NCBI GenBank assembly: GCA_009782405.1
Contig: WRJC01000010.1
Location: forward strand, 23,100-87,099
Direction of reading: 5' to 3'
DNA: 64,000 nt
From: Oscillospiraceae bacterium
Lineage (GTDB): Bacteria; Bacillota_A; Clostridia; Oscillospirales; WRJC01
Shown in pieces: positions 23,529 to 32,648 of this stretch. A program made the position numbers and the translations under genes. The notes under the pieces were generated by a model. That model saw only the letters and a list, made by a program, of their open reading frames with translations, ran no database searches and was not told the origin of the DNA. Every line of letters begins with the position of its first letter. The first letter of the stretch is position 1.

Positions 23529-25763
23529 ATGGCAATCCAAAAAATATCGCCGAAAAAATATGCGGTGATTTCAAGCGGAGGCGCATTTGACGCGAAAGAG
23601 CTGCTCCGAATTGCCGAAGAGTGCGAAGACGGCGCAAAAATAGTATTCGAGCCGGGAGATTATTATTTCCCTTCGGCGGAAAATGCGGTAAAGCTGCGCG
23701 GCATACGCAAAAACATCGCTTTTGAAGCGGCGGGCGGCGCCAGATTCATCGGGGGCAAATCGGTTTCGGGCTCAATCCCGGCGCCAAAAAAAGCAAAAGA
23801 AAGGTTTTTCCCCGAAGCCCGGGACAAAATCTTTTGCGTGGACTTGAAAAATGGCGGAATAGATGATGTGTGCGGATTTGTCTCCCGGGGGTTCGGGCGC
23901 GAGGTGACCCCTTCCCACTCCGAAGCGTTCGCCGACGGAATGCCGCTGAACCTTTCGCGCTATCCCAAAAACGGCTATCTTGAAATCACGGGATACGGTG
24001 AAGAGGAAACAAACGAATGGGCGCAAAAAGTCGGCAAATTGGACAAAGGATTTTTTTATGAAAGCGGGCGGCCGGAAAAATGGGCCGCAGCCGACGACAT
24101 ATTAGTTCACGGATATTGGTCCTGGGATTGGGCCAACTCATACGAAAAAATCGCTGAAATAGACAAAAAATCGGGCAAAATACTAACCGAGGAACCATAT
24201 GGCCAATATGCCTTCAAGCCGGGGCAAAGGTTCAACTTTTATAACATTTTGGAGGAAGTCACCGAGAACGGCGACTATTACATAGACAAAAAGGAAATGA
24301 TTTTGTACTATATCCCCCACAACGGCCAAACCCCCCCGGAAGAAATATTGATTTCGACCTTGAAGGAGCCGTTGTGGAGCGTAAGCGGGTGCGAAAACCT
24401 CTGCTTCGAGGGATTTCGAATGGAGTCGACTTGCGGCGGCGGCATTGCCGTCGAAAACTGCGGGAACATAAAGATTTCAGCCTGCGAATTCAAAAATATC
24501 GGCAACTGCGCCGTGACGATAAGCAAATGCCGGAACGTCACCGTCGAAAACTGCGACATTCACGACTGCGGAGATGGCGGAATCAGCGTAAGCTGCGGAA
24601 ACAGGGCGACCCTCGAGCCCGGCAATGTAAAAATAGACAACAACCACATTTTCAAAATAGCGAAATGGACTCGCACATACCAAACCGCAGTCAATGCGTC
24701 GGGCGTGGGGATAGAGATAAAAAACAACCTGATCCATGATTGCCCGCACACCGGAATATTGTTTTGGGGAAATGAAATACAGGTAAAAAACAACGAGATA
24801 TACAGCGCCCTTCTCGAAACGGGCGATGCGGGCGCGGTTTATACGGGCCGCGACTATACATACCGGGGAAATGCGGTTTCGGGAAACTACATACACCACT
24901 TAGGCGGGGTCGGAATGGGCACGATGGGCATATACAACGACGACTGCGTTTCGGGCACGCTAATGGAGGAAAACATTTTCTTTGAAGTCCAGAGAGCCGT
25001 GTTTCTCGGCGGCGGGCGGAACTTTTTGGTAAAAGGCAATCTGTTTGTGGACTGCCATCCTTCGATAGAAATAGACGGCAGAGGCACGTCAAGCCACGCC
25101 ATATGGCGCAAAATGGTCGATGAATATATGCGCGACAAGTTTTACAATATAAAAGACGGCGGAATAAGCGCCGGCGCAATGGATGAACCGTATATTTCGC
25201 GCTACCCCGAACTTGCCGAAGTAGACGGGTTTTACCGCGAAAACCTGCCGATTCCCCCCAGCGCAGCAATCGAAGGCAACGTGTACTGCTCAAACAAAAA
25301 ACTCGAATTCACATGGGACTACGAGCCGGGCGAGTTCACCGTGCGCAAAAACAAATCCGTAGGCCGCGATTATTTCGAGGACTACACAATAGGCCTCTTT
25401 GACATAAAAGAGGGAACGGACGCCGAAATGTACGGGTTCAAACGGCTCGAAATGGCCAAATGCGGCTTGGACGAAAAACGCCGCAAGGCCAATCCCCCGC
25501 GAATATTGACCGGCCTTGGCTTTGAAGCCGGAAACCTGGTTTTCAAGTACAAAAATTTTTCGGATATAAACGCAAAAGGGAAAATACGCCTATATTCCGA
25601 AGATATTGAATTGGCGCCTTTTGAGGCTGACATCGGCGCAAACAGCGAAGGGGCGATAAAAATACCGCTTGAAATCGAGCCGAACAAGCAAATTTCAATA
25701 GAGGCGAGAAGCGATGTTGCGGGAATCAGGCCGTGCAGGGCGAAAATCAATGCAATGCGGTGA
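23529..25763 (+). CDS. Right-handed parallel beta-helix protein
   Basis: The protein is 744 residues with no signal peptide. The N-terminal part (1-80) includes IVFEPGDYYFP, the usual 'l.pG.Y' opening of pectate-lyase-like folds. Residues about 280-520 are repeated rungs such as VTVENCDIHDCGDGGISVS and IEIKNNLIHDCPHTGILFW, a NosD-like beta helix. The end (600-744) is a beta-sandwich. It is probably a polysaccharide lyase, epimerase or hydrolase working on imported glycan. It starts one base after the solute-binding gene stop, so they are coupled. Exact family not recognised. Confidence 0.8.
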   Translation: MAIQKISPKKYAVISSGGAFDAKELLRIAEECEDGAKIVFEPGDYYFPSAENAVKLRGIRKNIAFEAAGGARFIGGKSVSGSIPAPKKAKERFFPEARDKIFCVDLKNGGIDDVCGFVSRGFGREVTPSHSEAFADGMPLNLSRYPKNGYLEITGYGEEETNEWAQKVGKLDKGFFYESGRPEKWAAADDILVHGYWSWDWANSYEKIAEIDKKSGKILTEEPYGQYAFKPGQRFNFYNILEEVTENGDYYIDKKEMILYYIPHNGQTPPEEILISTLKEPLWSVSGCENLCFEGFRMESTCGGGIAVENCGNIKISACEFKNIGNCAVTISKCRNVTVENCDIHDCGDGGISVSCGNRATLEPGNVKIDNNHIFKIAKWTRTYQTAVNASGVGIEIKNNLIHDCPHTGILFWGNEIQVKNNEIYSALLETGDAGAVYTGRDYTYRGNAVSGNYIHHLGGVGMGTMGIYNDDCVSGTLMEENIFFEVQRAVFLGGGRNFLVKGNLFVDCHPSIEIDGRGTSSHAIWRKMVDEYMRDKFYNIKDGGISAGAMDEPYISRYPELAEVDGFYRENLPIPPSAAIEGNVYCSNKKLEFTWDYEPGEFTVRKNKSVGRDYFEDYTIGLFDIKEGTDAEMYGFKRLEMAKCGLDEKRRKANPPRILTGLGFEAGNLVFKYKNFSDINAKGKIRLYSEDIELAPFEADIGANSEGAIKIPLEIEPNKQISIEARSDVAGIRPCRAKINAMR

Positions 25764-25772
25764 ATGATCTCG

Positions 25773-27299
25773 TCATTCAAACGTCCCCAGCAGTTTTTCC
25801 AACGCCTTTTCGTATGCCCGTTCGTTCTTTTCAAACGTAGATGTGAATTCGCGTTTTTTGTTGGACATCAAATCTCTGAGTATAAGGCAGGCGCCCCCAA
25901 CTTCCGTGCTGTATATCATTCCGAAATCGAATACAAGCCCGTTTCTTATTATGTCTATCATTTCCGCAGATTCATCGTCTCTCGAATATTTTGTTTTCAA
26001 AGCCACATCGTAAAACGCCGGAATGACTTTTTTGTAGCTCTCGGCGCATAGCGCCTCTGTCATTATGCCTGTCATTTCAAGGTTTTGCACCGTTGTCGGG
26101 ACGCAGAACAGCGAAAAATACGCTACCGAGCGCGTTTGATAATTTTTTTGCTGCTCGTCCCATTTCGGATACGGTATTATCCCGAAATCCATATCCATTC
26201 CCCTAAGTTTCTGGGCATTTCCGAGAAGTTCGGGCAAAAACATAGCCCTGCCTTCTTCAAAAATATACCTGTAAATGTTTTCGGGTCCGGGGGAGGATTC
26301 GGGATTTGCGTAAACTCCGGGGTTGTTCCATAAGAATTCATATAATTTATCGACTATGTCGGCCATTTTTTGCGAATTTTCCGCAAAATACGGAATTTGG
26401 TTTTCCCCTATCGCAACCACGGGGGCGTCGAAGCAACCCTGAAAATTATCCACGAGGTTCGTGGTATCCGTCGCATAGCCGAACAAATCGTTTTTCGGAT
26501 CCATAATTCCGTCGCCATCAAGGTCTTTATACACGTTTCTGCATATTTCGTCGAGTTTGTCTATAGTCCATTTGCCTGAGCGGACGAGTTCATACGGATT
26601 TTCTATCTGGTAATCCGCTATCAGTTTTTTGTTGAAATACACGGCAAGTATATCTTCCCACAACGACAGCGACAAGTCGCCGGTAACAAAAAACATTTTG
26701 TTGTTTACCGTGATATTTTCCATCAAATCTTTGCTCCACCAAGGCTTTTCGAAATTGACATACGGCAGTTCGTGCAAATTTATGAGGTAACCGCCTATTT
26801 GCAGTTTCGGCATATACGCCGCATAGCCGGCGAGCAGCTGAAACTCGTCATCGCCCGCTGATACGCTGGTTCGGACTTTTTTCAAATATATTTCCTGTTC
26901 GTTCCAGCCTCCCATGACGTCGATTGCGTCCAGCTTCACGTTAAATCTTTCTTCGGCCGCCAAATTGCGCTTGTAAACCGCATCATTTACCACATCTGCG
27001 TTTTCCGCTTCGGCAAAAAATTCATAATTCCATTCGGTTCGCTGCAAAACAGTGAAAGTTTTCCCTCCGAAATCCATTTCAGGCAAATCGTCCGTCGCGT
27101 TTTCCCTGATTTTCATATTGTATATGTCGTTTTCTTCCGCTTCTTCCAAAAAATCGCTCGCTTCATCATTTGAATTTCCGGACGGATCCGAATCCGCCCC
27201 GTTTTCAAGAAGCGCGTTTCTATTCTGACAGCATAGGCAGCATGTGCAAACAACAAATATAAATGACATGAGCATAGTTGCGGAAATCAGCTTTTTCAT
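25773..27299 (-). CDS. Extracellular solute-binding lipoprotein (ABC sugar type)
   Basis: The protein is 508 residues. The lipoprotein signal is odd: the hydrophobic core ends VVCTCCLCCQN, with five Cys in nine residues, so the lipidated Cys is unclear. The mature region has DLPEMDFGGKTFTVL, VVNDAVYKRNLAAEERFNV and a Ca-loop-like DLDGDGIMDPKND, as in the paralogues. The start at 27299 was chosen because it gives a signal peptide; GGGG lies seven bases upstream. It is convergent with the beta-helix gene and preceded by a chimeric pseudogene that shares its promoter. No permease is adjacent. Confidence 0.85.
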   Translation of the reverse strand: MKKLISATMLMSFIFVVCTCCLCCQNRNALLENGADSDPSGNSNDEASDFLEEAEENDIYNMKIRENATDDLPEMDFGGKTFTVLQRTEWNYEFFAEAENADVVNDAVYKRNLAAEERFNVKLDAIDVMGGWNEQEIYLKKVRTSVSAGDDEFQLLAGYAAYMPKLQIGGYLINLHELPYVNFEKPWWSKDLMENITVNNKMFFVTGDLSLSLWEDILAVYFNKKLIADYQIENPYELVRSGKWTIDKLDEICRNVYKDLDGDGIMDPKNDLFGYATDTTNLVDNFQGCFDAPVVAIGENQIPYFAENSQKMADIVDKLYEFLWNNPGVYANPESSPGPENIYRYIFEEGRAMFLPELLGNAQKLRGMDMDFGIIPYPKWDEQQKNYQTRSVAYFSLFCVPTTVQNLEMTGIMTEALCAESYKKVIPAFYDVALKTKYSRDDESAEMIDIIRNGLVFDFGMIYSTEVGGACLILRDLMSNKKREFTSTFEKNERAYEKALEKLLGTFE

Positions 27300-27319
27300 A
27301 AGACAACCCCGTTTTCGTT

Positions 27320-27501
27320 TTAATTTTTTTGATTTTTTGTATCGGCGCTTTCGCTTTCGTTTGCGCCGGAGCCGCCGCCCTCCCCCGAATCTTTGCCGCA
27401 GGCCGCAAACAGCAGCAGCAAAACGAGAGCGTGTCGAATATCGGGGTACGGTCGGGAACCCGTTTTTCCAGCGCGGCAAAAACCCGTTCATTTTGCGTCA
27501 T
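27320..27501 (-). pseudogene. Chimeric remnant: URO-D N-terminus joined to lipoprotein leader
   Basis: From 27501 the frame reads MTQNERVFAALEKRVPDRTP, a textbook URO-D N-terminus, for about 24 codons. It then degenerates, while another frame reads ALVLLLLFAACGKDSGEGGG and stops at 27320-27322, a textbook lipoprotein signal and lipobox without a mature protein. Two unrelated gene starts thus meet near 27430. Neither can give a functional protein. An AAGGTGA site and promoter upstream are intact. Confidence 0.75.
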
Positions 27502-27539
27502 AACCACATCACCTTCGCTATCATTCATCATATGCGAAC

Positions 27540-27569
27540 ATTATACCATACAACGAAAGCGATATTCAA
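27540..27569 (-). promoter_or_regulatory. Promoter reading through the remnant into the solute-binding gene
   Basis: TTGAAT (27569-27564), 18-bp spacer and TATAAT (27545-27540). No other promoter is evident before the gene at 27299. Confidence 0.65.
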
Positions 27570-27617
27570 CCCCCAAAAAATATTTTTTTCCGCAGAGGCG
27601 AAAATCAAAAATATCCC

Positions 27618-27646
27618 TTTACTTTTTTTTTCATATGTGTTAAAAT
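27618..27646 (+). promoter_or_regulatory. Candidate xylB promoter
   Basis: TTTACT (27618-27623), 17-bp T-rich spacer and TAAAAT (27641-27646). Moderate match; AAAGGAGG lies just before the ATG at 27698. Confidence 0.5.
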
Positions 27647-27697
27647 TCTGATAATGACAAAAATATAGAAAACGAACCGTCAAAGGAGGGCGAAAAT

Positions 27698-29230
27698 ATG
27701 TATTTGCTTGGGATCGATATAGGCACTTCGAGCACCAAGACAATTTTGTTTGACATAAGCGGCCGGGCCGTATCTTCGGCTGTGGATGACTACCCCATGT
27801 ACCAGCCAAAAAACGGCTGGGCCGAACAGGATGCCGACGACTGGTGGAATGCAACAAAGACCACGGTTTTGGAAGTGATGGCGAAATCGAAAGTCAATCC
27901 GAAAGACATAAAGGGCATAGGCCTTTCGGGCCAGATGCACGGGCTGGTGATGCTTGGAAGCGATGGCCGCCCGCTGCGCAGCTCGATCATCTGGTGCGAC
28001 CAGAGGACCGCTCTCGAATGCGAGCAGATGACTTCGCTTGTGGGGGCGGACAGGCTCGTTGAGATAACTGCGAACCCCGCCCTGACCGGCTTCACCGCAT
28101 CGAAGATCATGTGGGTGAAAAACAACGAGCCCGAAATCTACGCCAAATGCAAAAAGATACTGCTGCCAAAGGACTATATAAGGTACAAGCTGACCGGGGA
28201 ATTTGCCACCGAAGTTTCGGACGGCTCCGGAATGCAGCTTTTAGACGTGCCAAACAGGCGCTGGAGCGCCTATGTAACCGATAAGTTCGGAATCGACATG
28301 GATCTGCTCGGCAGGGTCTACGAATCGCCGGAAATAACGGGCACGGTCACAAAAGAGGCCGCAGACTCCTGCGGGCTGTGCGAGGGGATCCCCGTAGTCG
28401 GCGGTGCGGGCGACCAGGCGGCCTCGGCCGTTGGCAACGGCATAGTCAAGAGCGGGGTGGTATCGGCCACCATCGGCACCTCCGGGGTGGTGTTCGCCCA
28501 TCTCGACAGTTTCGCCGTGGACAAAGAGGGAAGGGCGCATACATTGTGCCACGCGGTGCCGGGCACCTGGCACGTGATGGGGGTCACGCAGAGCGCGGGG
28601 CTTTCGTACAAGTGGTTTCGCGACAACTTCATGACTTCCGAAAAATACACAGCGGAACAGCTCGCCTCGGACCAAAACGCGCTCATAGACAAAATCGCGG
28701 CGACCTCGCCCCCGGGCGCAAACGGGCTTTTGTACCTGCCCTATCTGATGGGCGAGAGGACCCCGCACCTGGACGCGGACTGCCGAGGGGTGTTTTTCGG
28801 GCTTTCGGCCATGCACGAAAAAAAGGATCTGCTGCGCGCGGTGATGGAAGGGGTGGTGTTCTCCATGAACGACTGCCTCGGGATAATCCGCGAAATGGGC
28901 GCTTCCCCGAGCTTCGTGTACGCCGCGGGAGGCGGGGCCAACAGCCCGCTTTGGCGGCAGATGATGGCCGATGTGATGGGCGTGGAGATCGCAGTCAACA
29001 ACTCCACCGAAAGCGGCGCGCTCGGAGTCGCGATATTGGCCGGCGTGGGCGCGGGGATTTACAGCGACGTGGCCTCGGCCTGCGAGTCGATAATCAGGCG
29101 AAAGGATTCCCAGACAGGCGATCCAAAGAACAGCGGGCTCTATGCGGCGATGTATGAACTCTACAAAAATCTTTACAAATCGCTGAAAAAAGACTTTTCG
29201 GATTTAGCCAAAATAAACAAAAATTTTTAA
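27698..29230 (+). CDS. xylB: Xylulokinase (FGGY family)
   Basis: The protein is 510 residues. It phosphorylates D-xylulose to xylulose 5-phosphate, feeding the pentose phosphate pathway. Visible blocks are the N-terminal GIDIGTSSTKT phosphate loop, the xylulokinase signature GLSGQMHGLVML, GGAGDQAASAVGNG, the catalytic-region GTSGVVFAH and the FGGY-type YAAGGGANSPLWRQMMADV. The length is normal. It heads a run of plus-strand genes (YbjQ-like, GH172, GH2), consistent with arabinose/xylose-containing glycan use. Confidence 0.93.
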   Translation: MYLLGIDIGTSSTKTILFDISGRAVSSAVDDYPMYQPKNGWAEQDADDWWNATKTTVLEVMAKSKVNPKDIKGIGLSGQMHGLVMLGSDGRPLRSSIIWCDQRTALECEQMTSLVGADRLVEITANPALTGFTASKIMWVKNNEPEIYAKCKKILLPKDYIRYKLTGEFATEVSDGSGMQLLDVPNRRWSAYVTDKFGIDMDLLGRVYESPEITGTVTKEAADSCGLCEGIPVVGGAGDQAASAVGNGIVKSGVVSATIGTSGVVFAHLDSFAVDKEGRAHTLCHAVPGTWHVMGVTQSAGLSYKWFRDNFMTSEKYTAEQLASDQNALIDKIAATSPPGANGLLYLPYLMGERTPHLDADCRGVFFGLSAMHEKKDLLRAVMEGVVFSMNDCLGIIREMGASPSFVYAAGGGANSPLWRQMMADVMGVEIAVNNSTESGALGVAILAGVGAGIYSDVASACESIIRRKDSQTGDPKNSGLYAAMYELYKNLYKSLKKDFSDLAKINKNF

Positions 29231-29264
29231 AATAAACCATAATGAAAGGGAAAGGGAAAAAATT

Positions 29265-29576
29265 ATGTTGGTTGTGAACATCGGCAAGATTCCGGGGAAA
29301 GAATTCGAGGTTTTGGGGCTTGTGAAAGGTTCCGTGGTGCAGTCCAAACACTTCGGCAAAGACATGATGGCGGGATTTAAGACGCTCGTGGGCGGCGAAA
29401 TCAAAGGATACACCGAAATGCTCGTCGAGGCGCGCCAGATCGCCACCGACCGCATGGTGGCCGAAGCGCAGGCCCTTGGCGCGGACGCGGTGCTCAGGGT
29501 GACATACGCGAGCTCCTCGGTGATGCAGGGAGCAGCGGAGATGATGGCATACGGCACAGCCGTGAAATACGTGTGA
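29265..29576 (+). CDS. YbjQ/UPF0145 family protein
   Basis: The protein is 103 residues. The family pattern is clear: an N-terminal 'vlG.vkGsvV.s', a central G(E/G)ikgYteml, and R..A.drM...A..lGADAVl.v.Y.ss. Members form pentameric barrels of unknown role, sometimes called heavy-metal-binding-like. The full family length is present. AAAGGG precedes the ATG. Confidence 0.9.
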   Translation: MLVVNIGKIPGKEFEVLGLVKGSVVQSKHFGKDMMAGFKTLVGGEIKGYTEMLVEARQIATDRMVAEAQALGADAVLRVTYASSSVMQGAAEMMAYGTAVKYV

Positions 29577-29585
29577 ACGGTGTAG

Positions 29586-29606
29586 GGCAAGGGCTCTGCT
29601 CTTGCC
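29586..29606. repeat. Short palindromic hairpin (REP-like candidate)
   Basis: GGCAAGGGC TCT GCTCTTGCC forms a 9-bp stem with a 3-base loop in the gap after the YbjQ-like gene, flanked by TGTAG and TTGTAC. There is no U-run, so it is not a terminator. Confidence 0.55.
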
Positions 29607-29678
29607 ATTGTACGCCATATGCAGAATTGATGCAATCATACGCACGCGTGTAAAATTAAAAAAACAGGAGAAAAAATT

Positions 29679-30764
29679 ATGTATAGCGGATTGACCAGCA
29701 ATTTAGGAAACCTTTACAAGCTCACAGACGCGAAGACCAGATCCGTCTCGCCGGAAAATTTCACCGGCGAAAAAGGCAAAGGCGGGATGGCGACCGAAGG
29801 CAACGGAAAAAACTGCGCGAGGGAACTCGGGATAGGCTGGAAAATCAGCCCTTGCGTGACAATCAAGCCGGGAGAGGTTTTCACCATGGCCGACGTGAAG
29901 TCGAGCGGGGCGATAAACCACATATGGTGCACCACATCGGGCAGGAATTGGCGGGATTTCATTTTGAGGATCTATTGGGACGGCTCGGAGGCTCCGAGCG
30001 TGGAATGCCCGATAGGGGACTTTTTCTGCTCGGGCTGGGGGGAATACACCCCGGTGACCTCGCTTGCGGTTTGCGTGAACCCCGGAAGGGCGTTTAACTG
30101 CTACTGGAACATGCCGTTTAAAAAAGGTTTCAGGATGACCCTCGAAAACAGGGACACAAAGGACATGGTGATATACTACCAAATCGACTACACCGAGGCC
30201 GAAATCCCCGCAAACGAGGAAATCGCCTATTTCCACGCGCAGTTCAGGCGCCAGAATCCCCTGCCCTACAAAGATGTCTACACCATACTCGACGGCGTTT
30301 CCGGCAAGGGCCAGTTCGTTGGAACCTATATGGCCTGGCAGGTCAACAACAACGGCTGGTGGGGCGAGGGCGAAATCAAGTTCTATCTGGACGGCGACAA
30401 AGAATTTCCCACCATATGCGGCACCGGAACCGAGGACTACTTCTGCGGCTCGTATGATTTCGAGAACCCCTATGAGCGCAAATACGAAAATTTCAGCAGC
30501 CCATACGCGGGTTTCCACCAAATACTCAAATCCGACGAGCTGTACAGGGTCCAGAAGAGGTTCGGGATGTACAGATGGCACATAGCCGACCCGGTGCGAT
30601 TCGACGAAGACCTTAAAGTGACCATACAGGCGCTCGGCTGGCGGAGCGAGGGCAGGTACCTGCCGCTGCAGGACGACATAGCGAGCGTGGCGTACTGGTA
30701 CCAGACGCTGCCCGCGGCGCCTTTCCCCGCTTTGCCCGACAGGGACTATCTGGAGGTGATTTGA
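29679..30764 (+). CDS. Glycoside hydrolase family 172 (DUF2961) enzyme
   Basis: The protein is 361 residues with no signal peptide. The DUF2961 marks are visible: the N-terminal RSVSPENFTGEKGKGGMA, GAINHIWCT, the metal/active-site region CPIGDFFCSGWGEY, and ICGTGTEDYFCGSYDF with its acidic residues. Characterised members act on D-fructofuranose or D-arabinofuranose linkages and form multimers. AGGAG precedes the ATG. The GH2 gene begins one base after its stop, indicating joint expression. Confidence 0.9.
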   Translation: MYSGLTSNLGNLYKLTDAKTRSVSPENFTGEKGKGGMATEGNGKNCARELGIGWKISPCVTIKPGEVFTMADVKSSGAINHIWCTTSGRNWRDFILRIYWDGSEAPSVECPIGDFFCSGWGEYTPVTSLAVCVNPGRAFNCYWNMPFKKGFRMTLENRDTKDMVIYYQIDYTEAEIPANEEIAYFHAQFRRQNPLPYKDVYTILDGVSGKGQFVGTYMAWQVNNNGWWGEGEIKFYLDGDKEFPTICGTGTEDYFCGSYDFENPYERKYENFSSPYAGFHQILKSDELYRVQKRFGMYRWHIADPVRFDEDLKVTIQALGWRSEGRYLPLQDDIASVAYWYQTLPAAPFPALPDRDYLEVI

Positions 30765-30765
30765 C

Positions 30766-32520
30766 ATGATCCCAAGACCGGAATTTCCAAACCCGCAGTT
30801 TGAGAGAAAAACCTGGCAGAACCTAAACGGAAAATGGCAATTTTGCTTCGACCACGCCAAATCGGGCGAGGAGCGCGGCTATGCAAGCGACGACAAGGCT
30901 TTCGAGCTGGAGATAAACGTGCCCTTTAGCTACGAGAGCCCGCTTTCGGGGATAAATATAAAAGATTTCTGCGAGTGCGTCTGGTACAAAAGGAGCTTCG
31001 AGATAGATGCAAGCTGGGACAAAGGCAGGACGCTTCTGCATTTCGGGGCGGTCGATTACCACGCAAAAGTCTGGATAAACGGGAAATACGTGAGCTTTCA
31101 CAGGGGCGGCATGACCGGCTTTTGCTTCGATGTGACAAAATATATTCATCCCGGCGAAAACACGATCACGGTAAAAGCCGAGGACAACCTGCGCGGAGGC
31201 AAACAGCCCTCCGGCAAGCAGTGCCCGAACTTTTTCTCGGCTGGCTGCCACTACACCAGGACCACCGGCATATGGCAAACCGTGTGGCTCGAATATGTCC
31301 CATTTGAGAGCTACATAAAAGATTTCAAGATCCGCACCGACATAGAAAATTCCGTGGTCACCATAGACGCCGCGTTTTCCGATGCCGTAAAAAATGCCGT
31401 ATTTACAGTCGAAATCCTCGACGGCGACAGGGGGATCGTAAACGACAAACCGTTTATGGCGGGCGGGACAAATGTGTCCGTGCAGCTCGATGTCCCCAAA
31501 GATGATCTGCGCTTGTGGGACGTTGGCAAAGGGGAGCTTTACGGCTTGGTTTTGACCTACGGCGACGGCGCGAACAAAGACACAGTCCACAGCTATTTCG
31601 GCATGAGAAGCGTGGCGATAGAAGGGCGCAAAATACTTCTGAACGGCAGGCCGGTGTTCCAGAGGCTGGTTTTGGATCAGGGATTTTACCCCGAGGGCAC
31701 CTGGACCGCCCCGTCGGCGAAGGCACTTGAAGAGGACATCGCGTTCTCGATGGAAGCGGGATTCAACGGGGCGAGGCTGCACCAGAAGATTTTCGAGCCG
31801 CTGTTCCACTACTATGCCGACCGCGCGGGGTATCTCACCTGGGGCGAGCACGGCAACTGGGGGATGGACTATTCGGGCGAAAGCTACCAGAATTTTTTGT
31901 GCGAATGGATAGAGGAAGTGAACCGTGACGCGAGCCATCCCTCGATAGTGGGCTGGTGCCCGCATAACGAGACCAACTGGGGTCAGAGAAGGGACGATCT
32001 GGCATATATATACAGGCTGACCAAATCAATCGACCCCTCGCGCCCCTGCATCGACACTTCCGGTTATGTCCACGTCGAGACCGATATATTCGACATCCAC
32101 GACTACGACCAGAACGTCGCGCCGTTTGCGGAAAGATATGCGGCTCTCACCGATGAAAGCGGCAAAAAAGAGATATTCCAAAACGACAACAGGTGGCCAA
32201 GGGAAAAAATCATGGAGCTGCCGTATTTCGTGAGCGAGTTCGGCGGCACCTGGTGGAGCGAAGCGGGCAAGGAAACCAACAACAACAAGCAGAGCTGGGG
32301 CTACGGCAAGGCCCCGGAGGACATAGAAAAATTCTACGAGCGCTTTGAAGGGCTGGTCACCGCGCTTTTGGACAACCCGGCGATATGCGCCTTCTGCTAC
32401 ACCCAGCTCACCGACGTGGAGCAAGAGCAAAACGGGATACTTTGCTACGACAGGCAAAAGAAATTCGACATGGCGAAGCTGCGCGGGATTCTCACGAAAA
32501 TCGCGGCGATAGAAAAATAA
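30766..32520 (+). CDS. Glycoside hydrolase family 2 protein
   Basis: The protein is 584 residues and cytoplasmic. It has the N-terminal jelly-roll (NLNGKWQFCFD, SPLSGI, WYKRSFEI), an immunoglobulin-like domain at about 185-285, and a TIM barrel. The acid/base Glu is in WCPHNETNW and the nucleophile Glu in FVSEFGGTW. The family includes beta-galactosidases, beta-glucuronidases and beta-mannosidases; specificity cannot be read here. GGAGGTGATT precedes the ATG, inside the end of the GH172 gene. A strong terminator follows. Confidence 0.92.
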   Translation: MIPRPEFPNPQFERKTWQNLNGKWQFCFDHAKSGEERGYASDDKAFELEINVPFSYESPLSGINIKDFCECVWYKRSFEIDASWDKGRTLLHFGAVDYHAKVWINGKYVSFHRGGMTGFCFDVTKYIHPGENTITVKAEDNLRGGKQPSGKQCPNFFSAGCHYTRTTGIWQTVWLEYVPFESYIKDFKIRTDIENSVVTIDAAFSDAVKNAVFTVEILDGDRGIVNDKPFMAGGTNVSVQLDVPKDDLRLWDVGKGELYGLVLTYGDGANKDTVHSYFGMRSVAIEGRKILLNGRPVFQRLVLDQGFYPEGTWTAPSAKALEEDIAFSMEAGFNGARLHQKIFEPLFHYYADRAGYLTWGEHGNWGMDYSGESYQNFLCEWIEEVNRDASHPSIVGWCPHNETNWGQRRDDLAYIYRLTKSIDPSRPCIDTSGYVHVETDIFDIHDYDQNVAPFAERYAALTDESGKKEIFQNDNRWPREKIMELPYFVSEFGGTWWSEAGKETNNNKQSWGYGKAPEDIEKFYERFEGLVTALLDNPAICAFCYTQLTDVEQEQNGILCYDRQKKFDMAKLRGILTKIAAIEK

Positions 32521-32595
32521 GGGGAAAAGGAATAACTTTGTATATCGCAAGCATGGAACAGCTCCCAGCTGTAAAATTTTCCCGTATTATTGCGC

Positions 32596-32627
32596 AAAAG
32601 ATACCCTTTTAGAGGGTATCTTTTTTT
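32596..32627 (+). terminator. Intrinsic terminator after the GH2 gene
   Basis: A 12-bp perfect stem (32596-32607 with 32613-32624) ends in a run of seven T. It is palindromic enough to stop the convergent gene at 32649-33884 as well. Confidence 0.92.
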
Positions 32628-32648
32628 ATCATCCTGCAAATTGCCTTC

